Positions 1 through 9,274 of a DNA stretch of 64,000 nucleotides are shown one piece after another; positions within the stretch are counted from its first letter, which is position 1; each line of letters begins with the position of its first letter. Source of the DNA: Variovorax gossypii. Its GTDB lineage: Bacteria > Pseudomonadota > Gammaproteobacteria > Burkholderiales > Burkholderiaceae_C. The stretch is from NCBI RefSeq assembly GCF_003965815.1, contig NZ_RXOE01000001.1:1054001-1118000 (forward strand). The letters are read 5' to 3'. The position numbers and the translations under genes were made by a program. Below the pieces are notes generated by a model. It saw nothing but the letters and a program-made list of their open reading frames with translations. It did no database searches and was not told where the DNA came from.

Positions 1-821
1 CCGAGCATGATGCCGCCGATGACGCCGGCCTTGGTGTAGGGCAGCACCACCTTGGAAACGACTTCCCAGGTGGTGGAGCCGAGACCGTAGGCCGATTCCT
101 TGAGCAGCGGCGGCGTCACCTCGAACACGTCGCGCATCACCGAGGCGATGAACGGGATGATCATGATCGCGAGGATGATGCCGGCCGAAAGAATACCGAT
201 GCCCACGGGCGGGCCGGACACCAGCGCGCCAAGGTACGGCACGCCGGAGAGCAGCTTCTGCAGCGGCTGCTGCACCCAGGTCGACAGGATCGGGCCGAAC
301 ACCAGCAGGCCCCACATGCCGTACACGATGGAGGGCACCGCTGCGAGCAGTTCGATGGCCGTGCCCAGCGGGCGCTTGAGCCAGCTGGGCGAAAGTTCGG
401 TGAGGAAGAGCGCGATACCGAAGCTCACCGGCACAGCGATCACCAGTGCGATGAACGAGGTAGCCAGCGTGCCGTAAATCATGACCAGGCCGCCGTATTC
501 GTCCTTGACCGGATCCCACACGCTGCTCGTGAGGAAACCGAGGCCGTACTTGGAAATGGCGGGCCATGCACCGGCAACCAGCGACAGCAGGATGCCGATG
601 AGCATCGCGAGCGTCAGCAAGGCGGCGCCCTTGGCGGCCCAGCCGAACAGCCGGTCGGCCATCGGGCCGGAACGCGGAGCCTTCACGGGCGGCGGAGGTG
701 CGGTTGCACGACCGCGCTCGGCCGCGAGGTCGAGAGAGGTGGTGGCGGCAGGAAAGGTGGATGACACGGGTCGCTCCGGCAAAGACGAAAGCGGCGCGTC
801 CTGGAGCGAAGAGTTGCTCAT
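1..821 (-). CDS. pstC: Phosphate ABC transporter permease PstC (3' end cut by window)
   Basis: One of the two inner-membrane channel subunits of the high-affinity PstSCAB phosphate importer. About 273 codons are present before the window edge. The protein opens with a soluble, Pro/Ala-rich segment of about 60 residues (starting [10 protein letters not shown]), then hydrophobic segments, and a binding-protein-dependent permease region with [16 protein letters not shown] followed by an AYGLGST element that matches the cytoplasmic EAA loop. It follows pstS by 30 bases on the same strand, the normal pst order, so pstA and pstB should lie beyond position 1. The ATG is chosen because the frame upstream runs into the pstS spacer. 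It is probably driven by the Pho box in front of pstS. Confidence 0.93.
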   Translation of the reverse strand, partial: MSNSSLQDAPLSSLPERPVSSTFPAATTSLDLAAERGRATAPPPPVKAPRSGPMADRLFGWAAKGAALLTLAMLIGILLSLVAGAWPAISKYGLGFLTSSVWDPVKDEYGGLVMIYGTLATSFIALVIAVPVSFGIALFLTELSPSWLKRPLGTAIELLAAVPSIVYGMWGLLVFGPILSTWVQQPLQKLLSGVPYLGALVSGPPVGIGILSAGIILAIMIIPFIASVMRDVFEVTPPLLKESAYGLGSTTWEVVSKVVLPYTKAGVIGGIML

Positions 822-851
822 GGGCGCGCCGTCCTGGACTGATGGGTAGGT

Positions 852-1886
852 TTACTTGAACGCGACGGCCTTGCCCGACGAGTCCTTCACGTCACCCCAT
901 GCCTTCGCAATGGCGGTCTTCACGGCGTCGGGCATCGGCACGTAGTCGAGCTCGTCGGCCGTCTTGTCGCCGCTCTTGTAGGCCCAGTCGAAGAACTTGA
1001 GCACGGTGGTCGCGTTGGCGGGCTTGTCCTGCACCTTGTGCATCAGGATGAAGGTTGCGCCGGTGATGGGCCATGCGTCCTTGCCGGCCTGGTTGGTCAG
1101 CACCTGGTAGAAGCTCTTGCTCCATTCAGCGCCGGCGGCGGCGGCCTTGAATGCCGAGTCGTCGGGCGACACGAAGGTGCCGGCGGCGTTCTGCATCTGG
1201 GCGTACGTCATCTTGTTCTGCTTGACGTAGGCGTATTCGACGTAGCCGATCGAGTTGGGCAGGCGATTCACGAAGGCGGCGACGCCTTCATTGCCCTTGC
1301 CGCCCGCGCCGGTGGGCCAGTTCACGGCCGTGCCTTCGCCGACCTTGGTCTTCCACTCGGCATTGACCTTGCTCAGGTAGTTGGTAAACAGGAAGCTGGT
1401 GCCCGAACCGTCGGCACGGCGAACCGGGGCGATAGCTGCGTCGGGCAGGTTCAGCGAACCGTTCAGCGCCTTGATGGCGGGGTCGTTCCACTTGGTGATC
1501 TTGCCGAGGTAGATGTCGCCCAGGACCTGGCCGTTGAGCTTCAGTTCGCCGGGCTTGACTCCCTGGATGTTGACCACGGGGATCACGCCACCGATGACAG
1601 TGGGGAACTGCATCAGACCCTTGGCCTGGAGTTCGTCGTCCTTCAGGGGAGCGTCCGAAGCGCCGAAATCGACGGTCTTGGCTTCGATCTGCTTGATGCC
1701 GGCGCCCGAGCCGACCGACTGGTAGTTGATCTTGACGCCGGTGGCCTTGTTGAAATCGGAGGCCCACTTGGCGTACAGCGGTGCCGGGAAGCTGGCGCCG
1801 GCGCCGGTCACGTCTTGTGCGAAGGCGGGAATGGAGAACACCGCGGCCACGAGACCGGCTGTTGCAAATTTGAACGTCGTTTTCAT
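852..1886 (-). CDS. pstS: Periplasmic phosphate-binding protein PstS
   Basis: Captures phosphate in the periplasm and passes it to PstCAB. The 344-residue product has a clear Sec signal peptide ([12 protein letters not shown], cut after AFA-QD). The mature start [14 protein letters not shown] and the phosphate-contacting motifs RADGSGTSF and SVGSGAGI are those of the family. The ATG used here is preceded by AAGGAAG; a longer frame reaching to 1970 would put the signal peptide inside the protein and would cover the Pho box, so it is rejected. First gene of the pst operon, divergent from ppx. Confidence 0.97.
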   Translation of the reverse strand: MKTTFKFATAGLVAAVFSIPAFAQDVTGAGASFPAPLYAKWASDFNKATGVKINYQSVGSGAGIKQIEAKTVDFGASDAPLKDDELQAKGLMQFPTVIGGVIPVVNIQGVKPGELKLNGQVLGDIYLGKITKWNDPAIKALNGSLNLPDAAIAPVRRADGSGTSFLFTNYLSKVNAEWKTKVGEGTAVNWPTGAGGKGNEGVAAFVNRLPNSIGYVEYAYVKQNKMTYAQMQNAAGTFVSPDDSAFKAAAAGAEWSKSFYQVLTNQAGKDAWPITGATFILMHKVQDKPANATTVLKFFDWAYKSGDKTADELDYVPMPDAVKTAIAKAWGDVKDSSGKAVAFK

Positions 1887-1952
1887 GAAGCTTCCTTTTA
1901 GAAGTAAGAAGTAGTCCCTTTTCGGGCTTGGGACGGACTCTAGAAAGCTTCT

Positions 1953-1969
1953 GTGACATCGGTGTGACA
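1953..1969 (-). promoter_or_regulatory. Pho box upstream of pstS
   Basis: On the minus strand the site reads TGTCACACCGATGTCAC, two TGTCAC half-sites exactly 11 bases apart, which is the spacing of PhoB tandem half-sites. It sits about 70 bases before the pstS start codon and points toward it. PhoB control of pst is well established in proteobacteria; binding here is inferred. Confidence 0.8.
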
Positions 1970-2019
1970 CCCCTCTGTCGAGGGAAAATGCCTTTTTCCC
2001 GCCGGTGATTCGTGTGACG

Positions 2020-2037
2020 CTGTCACATAACCGTCAT
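2020..2037 (+). promoter_or_regulatory. Second Pho box, oriented toward ppx
   Basis: Plus-strand CTGTCACATAACCGTCAT holds half-sites CTGTCAC and CCGTCAT with an 11-base period, close to the PhoB consensus. It lies 114 bases before the ppx start and is oriented to that gene. It could also help activate pstS from a distance. Confidence 0.7.
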
Positions 2038-2150
2038 GCGATGCGCCTAGCCTCCCGAGACTCGCCATCGGGCGATCCAGAAGGCGGGGCGCCCTGTCAC
2101 GGCGCTACGATCAAACATAAAGACTCCCCGCCTTCTCCCTTCAGAACCAC

Positions 2151-3671
2151 ATGCAAAACGGCACCCGCCTCGCAGCAGTCGACCTGGGCTCCAACAGCTT
2201 CCGGCTCGAAATCGGACAGGTCGACCACGGCCAGATCCACCGCACCGAATACCTCAAGGAAACGGTGCGCCAGGGCAACGGCCTGGACAGCGCACGCAAC
2301 CTCACGACCGAGGCCATGCAGCGCGGCTGGGATGCGCTCGCGCGTTTTGGCGAGCGGCTGGCTGGCTTCAAGCGCTCGCAGGTGCGGGCAGTCGCCACGC
2401 AGACCCTGCGCGAAGCCCGCAACCGGGAAGAATTCCTGTTGCGCGCGCGCACCATCCTGGGTTTCGGCATCGACGTGATCCCGGGGCGGGAGGAAGCCCG
2501 CCTTATCTATCAGGGCGTGGCGCACATGCTGCCGCACAACGACGCCTCCGACCGCGAGCGCCGGCTGGTGGTCGACATCGGGGGGCGGTCCACCGAAATG
2601 ATCATCGGGCATGCCCTGGAAGCCGACCGCATGGAGTCGTACCGGGTCGGCAGCGTCGCCTGGTCGATGAAGCACTTCGGCGAGGGGCTCTTCACCCAGT
2701 CCGCCTTCCGAGCCGCCGAAGTCGCCGCCAAGGCCGTGCTGGACGACGCGCTCGGCAGCTACACCCGCGACCAGTGGGACGTGGCGTACGGCGCCTCGGG
2801 CACCATCGGCGCGGTCGGCGACGTGCTCGCGGCGGCGGGCGGCGAGCCCGGCCTGGTCACGCGCGAGGGCCTCGACTGGCTGCTCGACCGCCTGCTCAAG
2901 GCCGGCAGCGCCGAAAAGCTGCGCATCGACGGCATGCGCGAAGACCGCAAGGCCGTGATCGGCGGCGGGCTCAGCGTGCTGCGCGCGGTGTTCGACCTGC
3001 TCGGCATCGACGAGATGAAAGTCGCCCAGGGCGCGCTGCGCCACGGCGTGCTCTACGAGCTGCTCGAGCGCGACGAGAGCGTTGCCGACATGCGCACCAC
3101 CACCGTGGCGCGGCTCGCCAACCGGTTCGCGGTCGATGCGGCACAGGCCCGGCGCGTCGGCGAGACCGCCGCCGCCCTTTTCGTGCAGCTTTCGCCCGCC
3201 GCGCGCGGCGGCAGCACGACCAACCGGGCAGGCCGCGCGCTGCGCAAGCTCGGATGGGCGGCACAACTGCACGAGATCGGCACGCTGGTGTCGCACAGCG
3301 ACTATCACAAGCACGGCGCCTACATCCTCGACAACACCGATGCACCGGGCTTTGCCGTCAACGAGCTGCATGCGCTCGGCCAGCTGGTGCTGGGCCAGCG
3401 CGGCAAGCTGCGCAAGCTCGAGGCCTCCCTGGACGACGAAACCTTCGTGATGCAACTGCTGTCCCTGCGGCTCGCCGTAATCCTTTGCCATGCGCGGCGC
3501 GACCCGGATCCGGAGGCTTTGCATCTCGCGGCACTGGGTGCCCGGGCTTTCACCATCGCCTGTGCGCCGGACTGGGCGGATGCGTATCCGCAATCGGCGC
3601 ACCTGCTGCGCGAGGAAGTGCTGGCCTGGCAGAAAACCAGCAACTGGCGCGTGGAGCTCAGCGGCTGCTGA
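2151..3671 (+). CDS. ppx: Exopolyphosphatase / pppGpp phosphohydrolase (Ppx/GppA family)
   Basis: Cytoplasmic enzyme of the ASKHA fold that removes terminal phosphates from polyphosphate and, in some homologues, the 5' phosphate of pppGpp. The 506 residues match the length of Ppx and GppA (about 500). The first phosphate loop AVDLGSNSFRLEIG is near residue 9 and the second, VVDIGGRSTEMIIG, is near residue 142; the latter has Arg where DIGGGSTE is usual. An HD-like C-terminal half follows, with HEIGTLVSHSDYHKHG. It faces ppk1-sixA, so enzymes for making and breaking polyphosphate are neighbours. Ppx and GppA activity cannot be told apart from sequence alone. Confidence 0.92.
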   Translation: MQNGTRLAAVDLGSNSFRLEIGQVDHGQIHRTEYLKETVRQGNGLDSARNLTTEAMQRGWDALARFGERLAGFKRSQVRAVATQTLREARNREEFLLRARTILGFGIDVIPGREEARLIYQGVAHMLPHNDASDRERRLVVDIGGRSTEMIIGHALEADRMESYRVGSVAWSMKHFGEGLFTQSAFRAAEVAAKAVLDDALGSYTRDQWDVAYGASGTIGAVGDVLAAAGGEPGLVTREGLDWLLDRLLKAGSAEKLRIDGMREDRKAVIGGGLSVLRAVFDLLGIDEMKVAQGALRHGVLYELLERDESVADMRTTTVARLANRFAVDAAQARRVGETAAALFVQLSPAARGGSTTNRAGRALRKLGWAAQLHEIGTLVSHSDYHKHGAYILDNTDAPGFAVNELHALGQLVLGQRGKLRKLEASLDDETFVMQLLSLRLAVILCHARRDPDPEALHLAALGARAFTIACAPDWADAYPQSAHLLREEVLAWQKTSNWRVELSGC

Positions 3672-3701
3672 GCCCCTCCACTATCCAGTCAGTTAGAGCA
3701 G

Positions 3702-4169
3702 TTAGAGCAATTCAGGCGACTGCACCGTCACAACGACGGTCTGCACGTCGCCGTCGCGCTCGCGCGTGCGGATCCACCACAACGCCCCCTTGCGCACCGG
3801 ACAGCTGTCCTGTTTCAGGCCTAGCAGCAGGGAAATCGCCTGCCCCACCGACGGCTGGTGGCCGATCATCAACACCACCGATTTGCCATTGGGCCAGCCG
3901 GCCGCGCCGAGCAGCGCCTCGGCCGTGGTGTCGGGAGCCAGCTCCGAACGCAGCTTGTACTTGCGGCCCAGCGCCAGGGCAGTCTGCTCGCAGCGCCGAG
4001 CGGGGCTGCAGATGATGCGCGTGCCGTCCGGCAGTTGACGGTCCAGCCAGGCCGCCATCCGCTTGGCCTGCTTTTCGCCGCGCGGGGTAAGCGAACGCTG
4101 CATGTCGTCGCACCCCTCGGTCCAGTCCTCGGCTTCGGCGTGACGCCAGAAGATCAAGTCCATGGTCAT
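3702..4169 (-). CDS. sixA: Phosphohistidine phosphatase SixA
   Basis: Small histidine phosphatase that dephosphorylates phosphohistidine domains. About 155 residues, typical of SixA (about 160). The active-site RHxE motif is in FWRHAEAED at the N-terminus and the second catalytic His is in IGHQPSVGQA. The start is ATG at 4169 (MTMDLIFW) or the in-frame ATG two codons on; both sit just downstream of GAAAGACG. It follows ppk1 by only 13 bases and is therefore almost surely in its transcript, a pairing common in Burkholderiales. The stop codon lies within a short 9-base tandem repeat (AGTTAGAGC twice). Confidence 0.92.
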   Translation of the reverse strand: MTMDLIFWRHAEAEDWTEGCDDMQRSLTPRGEKQAKRMAAWLDRQLPDGTRIICSPARRCEQTALALGRKYKLRSELAPDTTAEALLGAAGWPNGKSVVLMIGHQPSVGQAISLLLGLKQDSCPVRKGALWWIRTRERDGDVQTVVVTVQSPELL

Positions 4170-4182
4170 CGTCTTTCGATCT

Positions 4183-6321
4183 TCAGTTGCTGGATGCATC
4201 TCTGAGATGCCCTCGTGATGCGTAGCGGTTCATGAGCGCCGCCTGCGCGCCATGGGCTTCGACGACGGGCGATGCGCCCGCCTCGCCCGAATGCGTGTCG
4301 TGGTCGACGCGCGTGTAGGTACCGTCCGCGCCCAGGTCCCAGGCATCGCGGCCATCGTGCAGGTAGGCCACCAGGCATTCGTCGATCAGGCGCTGGCGCA
4401 GTCCGGGGTCGGTCACGGGCCAGGCGAGCTCGACGCGGCGCATCATGTTGCGGTTCATCCAGTCGGCGCTGGACAGGTACAGCGCCTCTTCCTCGCCATT
4501 GCGGAAATAGAAGACGCGCGAATGTTCCAGGAAACGGCCGATCACCGAGCGCACCCGGATGTTGTCCGTCACACCCGGCACCTGGGCCGGCAGCGTGCAG
4601 GCGCCGCGCACGATCAGGTCGATCTTCACGCCCTTCTGACCGGCGCGGACCAGCGAGGCGATGATCTCGTCGTCGGTCAGCGCGTTCATCTTGGCGACGA
4701 TGCGCGTCGGCTGGCCGGCCGCGGCGGCCACGCCCAGCGCATCGATCTGGGCGATGACGTTCTTGTGCAGGTCGAACGGCGCCAGCCACATGCGGTTGAG
4801 CTTCGGCAGCCGGCTCTGGCTTGCCAGGTGCACGAACACCGCCTCCATGTCAGCCGTCAGCAGCGGATCGGCCGTGAGATGGCTGATGTCGGTATAGAGC
4901 CTGGCGGTGCGCGGGTTGTAGTTGCCGGTGGAAAGATGGCCGTAGCGGCGCAGCTGCTTTCCCTCGCGCCGCGTCACCAGCAGCATCTTGGCGTGGGTCT
5001 TCAGGCCGACCACGCCGTACACCACCTGCGCGCCGATCGATTCGAGCATTTCAGCCCAGTTGATGTTCGCCTCTTCGTCGAAGCGCGCCTTCAGCTCCAC
5101 CACCACCGTGACTTCCTTGCCCCGGCGAACGGCTTCGCGCAGCAAGTCCATCATTTCCGAGTCGGCGCCCGTGCGATAGATGGTCTGCTTGATCGCCAGC
5201 ACCTGCGGGTCTTGCACCGCCTCGCGCAGGAAGGCCAGCACGCCCTCGAAGCTCTCGAAGGGCTGGTGGATCAGCACGTCGCCGCGCTGCAGCTGTTCGA
5301 AGAACGACTGCCCGGAAGACAGCGTGACCGGGTAGGACGCACGGTAAGGCGGAAAGCGCAGCTGAGGCTCGTCGAGCAGATCGGCCAGCTGCGTGAGCCG
5401 GGCCAGGTTGACCGGCCCGTGCACGCGGTAGAGCGCCTCGGGCGGCAGGTTGAACTGTGCCAGCAGGAAGCTCGCGAGCGACTCGGCACAGCTTGCCGAG
5501 ACTTCGAGCCGCACGGCCTGACCGTAGTGCCGGTGTTGCAACCCCTGGCGCAGCGCGGTGCGCAGGTTCTTGACGTCTTCCTCGTCCACCGCAAGGTCGG
5601 AATGCCGCGTGACCCGGAACTGCGAGAAATCTCCCACCTCGCGCCCCGGGAACATGCTTCCGAGGTGCGCCCGCACGACGCTGGACAGCGCCACGAAAAG
5701 CGTCTTGCCCTCCGACACCTTCGCCGGCATCTTGATCAGACGCGGCAGCACGCGCGGCAGCTTGACGATCTGGATCGGGTTTTCGCGCCCGAAAGCATCC
5801 TTGCCGCCCAGCCTCACGATGAAGTTGAGCGACTTGTTCGCCACTTGCGGGAACGGGTGTGCAGGGTCGAGGCCGACCGGAATCAGCAGCGGGCGCACTT
5901 CGCGCTCGAAATACTCGGCGACCCACTTGCGCTGGGCCGGATTGCGCTCGCCGTGCGAAATGATGCGGATGCCGTGCGTTGCGAACGTCGGCATCAGCTC
6001 GTCGTTGTACAGCGTGTACTGGCGCGCCACCAGCTTGTGGGCCGCCTCGGCCAGCCGCTCGAACGACTCGACCGTGTAGGTGCCCTTGTGGTCGCCGGCG
6101 CTGCCCGCGATCAGATGAGGCGCGGCACGGACTTCGAAGAACTCGTCGAGGTTCGACGAGACGATGCACAGATAGCGCAAGCGCTCGATCAGCGGCACCT
6201 CTTTGCGATGCGCCCAGTCGAGCACACGCTCGTTGAACGAAAGAATGCTGTGGTCGCGATCGAGCAATGTGAACGCGGGTGCCGCAACGTCGAGGGACGA
6301 TTCTGCGGGGGCGGATGGCAT
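4183..6321 (-). CDS. ppk1: Polyphosphate kinase 1
   Basis: Reversibly transfers the gamma phosphate of ATP onto polyphosphate. With the ATG at 6321 the product has 712 residues (E. coli Ppk is 688). The N-terminal motif SILSFNERVLDWA, the IVSSNLDEFFEVR segment and the active-site region GLKTHAKMLL with the phosphorylated His are present, as is the C-terminal phospholipase-D-like half with YFRNGEEEALYLSSADWMNRN split over two motifs. A longer frame reaches 6504 but its extra residues are low-complexity and contain three Pho half-sites, so the shorter start is preferred. It begins the ppk1-sixA operon. Confidence 0.95.
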   Translation of the reverse strand: MPSAPAESSLDVAAPAFTLLDRDHSILSFNERVLDWAHRKEVPLIERLRYLCIVSSNLDEFFEVRAAPHLIAGSAGDHKGTYTVESFERLAEAAHKLVARQYTLYNDELMPTFATHGIRIISHGERNPAQRKWVAEYFEREVRPLLIPVGLDPAHPFPQVANKSLNFIVRLGGKDAFGRENPIQIVKLPRVLPRLIKMPAKVSEGKTLFVALSSVVRAHLGSMFPGREVGDFSQFRVTRHSDLAVDEEDVKNLRTALRQGLQHRHYGQAVRLEVSASCAESLASFLLAQFNLPPEALYRVHGPVNLARLTQLADLLDEPQLRFPPYRASYPVTLSSGQSFFEQLQRGDVLIHQPFESFEGVLAFLREAVQDPQVLAIKQTIYRTGADSEMMDLLREAVRRGKEVTVVVELKARFDEEANINWAEMLESIGAQVVYGVVGLKTHAKMLLVTRREGKQLRRYGHLSTGNYNPRTARLYTDISHLTADPLLTADMEAVFVHLASQSRLPKLNRMWLAPFDLHKNVIAQIDALGVAAAAGQPTRIVAKMNALTDDEIIASLVRAGQKGVKIDLIVRGACTLPAQVPGVTDNIRVRSVIGRFLEHSRVFYFRNGEEEALYLSSADWMNRNMMRRVELAWPVTDPGLRQRLIDECLVAYLHDGRDAWDLGADGTYTRVDHDTHSGEAGASPVVEAHGAQAALMNRYASRGHLRDASSN

Positions 6322-6391
6322 GGGCACTGATTCTGCAGCAGGCGACACAGGAGGAAACGTAGGCTGAAATATGACAGTGTCAGCCCCTCTT

Positions 6392-6418
6392 GTGACAGTT
6401 CCGTGACTGCTTTGTGAC
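6392..6418 (-). promoter_or_regulatory. Triple Pho half-site upstream of ppk1
   Basis: Three GTCAC elements on the minus strand (plus-strand GTGAC at 6392, 6403 and 6414) repeat with an exact 11-base period, as expected for head-to-tail PhoB dimers. They lie 71-97 bases before the preferred ppk1 start. A further ATGACAG at 6371 is out of phase. Confidence 0.72.
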
Positions 6419-6500
6419 GCAGTTGCTCCAGCCATCTGCTGGCGGCCCTCGCCAGATGACGAAGCGAGCGGCCCGGTTTCGGGCCGGTCGGCCGCCGGCT

Positions 6501-7382
6501 TCATGCGCCCAGGAAGTGCTTACGGTAACGCGCCGGCAGATCGTCGATGCGCATCAGCATCGGCAGATCGGCTGCGTTGAAATCCGGATCCCAGGCAGGC
6601 GCGCCGAGCACTTTCGCGCCCAGACGCAGGTAGCCCTTGATGAGCGCCGGGGGCTCCACATCGAGCGTGCTGTCGAGCCGTTCGACCGGCAGCGGCAGGC
6701 GGGGCTGCACCTGGTATTGGATCGGCGCCATGTGCTTGGCCGACACCTGGCGCCAGATGCTGGCTGCCGCATCGCCATTTGTGACACCGTTGTGTGACAT
6801 CGGAATGCTCGCGCAGCCGATCATCGTGTCCAGCTTGTTGCGGTGCATGAAGCCGGCCAGCGCTCCCCAGAGCGCGAGGATCACGCCGCCCTGGCGGTGG
6901 TCGGGGTGCACGCAGCTGCGGCCCAGTTCCACCATGCGCTCGCGCAGGTCGCGCAGGCGGGTGAGGTCGAATTCAGTATCGCTGTAGGTGCTACCGACCC
7001 GGCGAGCCTGTGCCGGGGTGAGCACGCGGTAGGTGCCGATGACTTGCTGGGTCAGTTCGTCACGCACCAGGAGGTGCTCGCAGAAATCGTCGAACAGGTC
7101 GATGTCGTGGCCGGCCACCGGCGACGAGACCCGGGCGCCCATTTCGCCGACGAAGACGTCGTAGCGAAGACGCTGGGCGGCGCGCACGTCGTCGAGGTGA
7201 CGGGCCCAGCCCACGGTGATGCCTTGCTTGGACTCGATGGCCTGCGGCAGGATGACCGCGGGAGCCTGGGGCACCGACGTGCGGGCGGCAGCGGTCGATG
7301 TGGCGGTTGCAGGAGCGGGCCACAAGGCCGCGCGCAGCCCGATCTGCGAAAGCGGAAACGTCGGGTTGGGCAGTTCTTTCAT
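6501..7382 (-). CDS. olsB: OlsB-like GNAT acyltransferase
   Basis: Resembles the N-acyltransferases that join a 3-hydroxyacyl chain from acyl carrier protein to ornithine, the first step of ornithine-lipid synthesis. The 293-residue product has about 60 low-complexity N-terminal residues, then VGWARHLDDVRAAQRLRYDVFVGEMG and the diagnostic block ELGRSCVHPDHRQGGVILAL followed by a CASIP motif. It lies directly upstream of ppk1 on the same strand with about 180 bases to the ppk1 start. Ornithine lipids replace phospholipids during phosphate shortage, which fits the neighbourhood. No convincing Pho box was found in its own leader. The exact amine acceptor is unproven. Confidence 0.75.
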   Translation of the reverse strand: MKELPNPTFPLSQIGLRAALWPAPATATSTAAARTSVPQAPAVILPQAIESKQGITVGWARHLDDVRAAQRLRYDVFVGEMGARVSSPVAGHDIDLFDDFCEHLLVRDELTQQVIGTYRVLTPAQARRVGSTYSDTEFDLTRLRDLRERMVELGRSCVHPDHRQGGVILALWGALAGFMHRNKLDTMIGCASIPMSHNGVTNGDAAASIWRQVSAKHMAPIQYQVQPRLPLPVERLDSTLDVEPPALIKGYLRLGAKVLGAPAWDPDFNAADLPMLMRIDDLPARYRKHFLGA

Positions 7383-7553
7383 GGGGAAACCCTTTCTGCC
7401 GAGGGAGTCTCCGCACCTGCGATGAAGCGGGCATGTCAGGAACATTGCAGGCACGTGACGCTGTTACAGCCCGCAGCCGCCGCCGAAACGCCCGTAACCG
7501 CTCGGGCGGGCTTCGTCGTCTAATGCGGTGGTTTTTCGAAACGGAGTTTCCCC

Positions 7554-9236
7554 ATGGCCACGACCAATGCCAACGGCACCGACAACAGCCGCCTCCATCA
7601 GACCTTCCCCGTACTCAGTGACACGGAGATTGCGCGCATTGCGCATTTCGGCACCGTGCAGCAGTTCGCGCGCGGCTCGAGGCTGTTCACTGCGGGAGAA
7701 ACCGGCCCCGGCATGTTCGTGCTGCTGAAAGGCGTCGTCGCAGTAACGCAACGCGACGGTCTCGGCCACGTGGTTCCGATCGTCCGGCAGGGGCCGGGAG
7801 AGTTTCTGGCCGAAGTCGGCCAGCTGAGCGGCCGCCCTGCCCTGGTCGACGGCCATGCCGACGAAGACGTCGAAGCGCTGCTCGTGTCCCCCGCGCAACT
7901 GCGGGCGCTGCTCGTCGCCGAAGCCGACCTGGGCGAGCGAATCACCCGCGCACTGATATTGCGGCGCGTGGCGCTGATCGAATCCGGCGCCAGCGGGCCG
8001 GTGCTGATCGGCCAGCCGCAGTCGCCCGACATGGCGCGGCTGGAAAACTTCCTGCGCCGCAACGGCTATCCATATCACCTGGTCGACGCCGCTGAAGACC
8101 CCGACGCCGCCGCGCTGCTCACGCAGTACGGCGCCTGCAAGCTGCTGGCCGTGTGCCCCGACGGCTCCGTGCTGGTCAATCCGAGCGACGAAGCGCTGGC
8201 CCGCTGCCTCGGCATGGTCGATACCGCCGAGCGCAACGAACTCTTCGACGTGGCTGTCGTCGGCGCCGGCCCCGCCGGCCTGGCGACCGCGGTGTACGCG
8301 GCGTCCGAAGGGCTGCGCGTGATCGTGCTCGACTGCCGCGCATTCGGCGGCCAGGCGGGCGCCAGCGCGCGCATAGAGAACTACCTGGGCTTCCCCACCG
8401 GCATCTCCGGTCAGGCGCTGGCGGGCCGCGCTTTCGTGCAGGCCCAGAAATTCGGCGTCGAGATGCTGATTCCGGCCAAGGTCGTCTCGCTCGACTGCTC
8501 CCGCAACAATCCGATGGACAGCCTGGCCATCGCACTGGCCGACGGCCGCACGATCCACGCCCGCACGGTGGTCATCGCCAGCGGCGCGCGCTACCGCCGC
8601 CCCGACGTTCCACGTCTTGCCGAATTCGAAGGCCGCGGCATCTGGTACTGGGCCTCGGCGATCGAAGCGAAGATCTGCGCCAGCCAGGAGGTGGCACTGG
8701 TCGGCGGCGGCAACTCGGCCGGCCAGGCTGCGGTGTTCCTGTCGCGCCACGCGGCCAAGGTCAACGTGCTGGTGCGCGGACCGTCGCTCGCGGCCAGCAT
8801 GTCGCGCTACCTGATCGACCGCATCGAAGCCACGCCGAACATCTCGCTGCAGCCGCACACCGAGCTCGTTCGCCTGCACGGCGGCTCCAACGAAGGGCTC
8901 ACCGGCGCGACATGGCGCTGTCACACCTCCGGCAACGAACATGACTGCGCGGCGCGCAACATCTTCCTCTTCGTCGGCGCAGAGCCCGAGACTTCATGGC
9001 TCGAAGGCTGCGGCGTGGCTGTCGACAAGCACGGCTTCGTGCTGACCGGCACGGCCGCCAGCCTCGGCTTTCCGGCCCGGCCCGCCGCGCCGCTCGAGTC
9101 GAGCGTGCCGGGCGTGTTCGCCGTCGGCGACGTGCGCTCGGGCTCGGTCAAGCGCGTGGGCGGCGCGATCGGCGAAGGCGCGGCGGCGGTCGCGTTGATT
9201 CACCAGCATCTGTCTCAAACCTCGGCAGTGGCCTGA
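7554..9236 (+). CDS. cNMP-binding domain fused to thioredoxin-reductase-like FAD/NAD(P) oxidoreductase
   Basis: A 560-residue three-part protein. Residues about 20-135 form a Crp-type cyclic-nucleotide-binding fold (LFTAGETGPGMFVLLKG). Residues about 145-215 look like a thioredoxin/glutaredoxin fold without a CxxC. From about 230 there is a thioredoxin-reductase-like flavoprotein with the FAD loop VVGAGPAGLATAVYAASEG, an NAD(P) loop LVGGGNSAGQAAVFLS near 380 and a closing VFAVGDVRSGSVKRVGGAIG. The redox CxxC of true thioredoxin reductases is missing; IWYWASAIEAKIC stands in that region. It cannot therefore reduce thioredoxin in the usual way. The next gene, a UBP zinc finger, is probably co-transcribed. 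Confidence 0.88.
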   Translation: MATTNANGTDNSRLHQTFPVLSDTEIARIAHFGTVQQFARGSRLFTAGETGPGMFVLLKGVVAVTQRDGLGHVVPIVRQGPGEFLAEVGQLSGRPALVDGHADEDVEALLVSPAQLRALLVAEADLGERITRALILRRVALIESGASGPVLIGQPQSPDMARLENFLRRNGYPYHLVDAAEDPDAAALLTQYGACKLLAVCPDGSVLVNPSDEALARCLGMVDTAERNELFDVAVVGAGPAGLATAVYAASEGLRVIVLDCRAFGGQAGASARIENYLGFPTGISGQALAGRAFVQAQKFGVEMLIPAKVVSLDCSRNNPMDSLAIALADGRTIHARTVVIASGARYRRPDVPRLAEFEGRGIWYWASAIEAKICASQEVALVGGGNSAGQAAVFLSRHAAKVNVLVRGPSLAASMSRYLIDRIEATPNISLQPHTELVRLHGGSNEGLTGATWRCHTSGNEHDCAARNIFLFVGAEPETSWLEGCGVAVDKHGFVLTGTAASLGFPARPAAPLESSVPGVFAVGDVRSGSVKRVGGAIGEGAAAVALIHQHLSQTSAVA

Positions 9237-9274
9237 GGCACGACCAGTCACCCCGAACAACAAGGAGTCGAAAG

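Noticed and set aside
3691..3708. Tandem repeat AGTTAGAGC twice between ppx and sixA
   Set aside because: Only two short units that partly cover the sixA stop; no further structure.
6781..6798. Pair of GTGAC elements within the OlsB-like gene as a Pho box
   Set aside because: They are 13 bases apart, not 11, and lie inside a coding region.
7464..8942. Long open frame on the minus strand opposite the cNMP/reductase gene
   Set aside because: It mirrors the codon structure of the plus-strand gene; such antisense frames stay open in GC-rich DNA. No family motif, wrong third-position bias.
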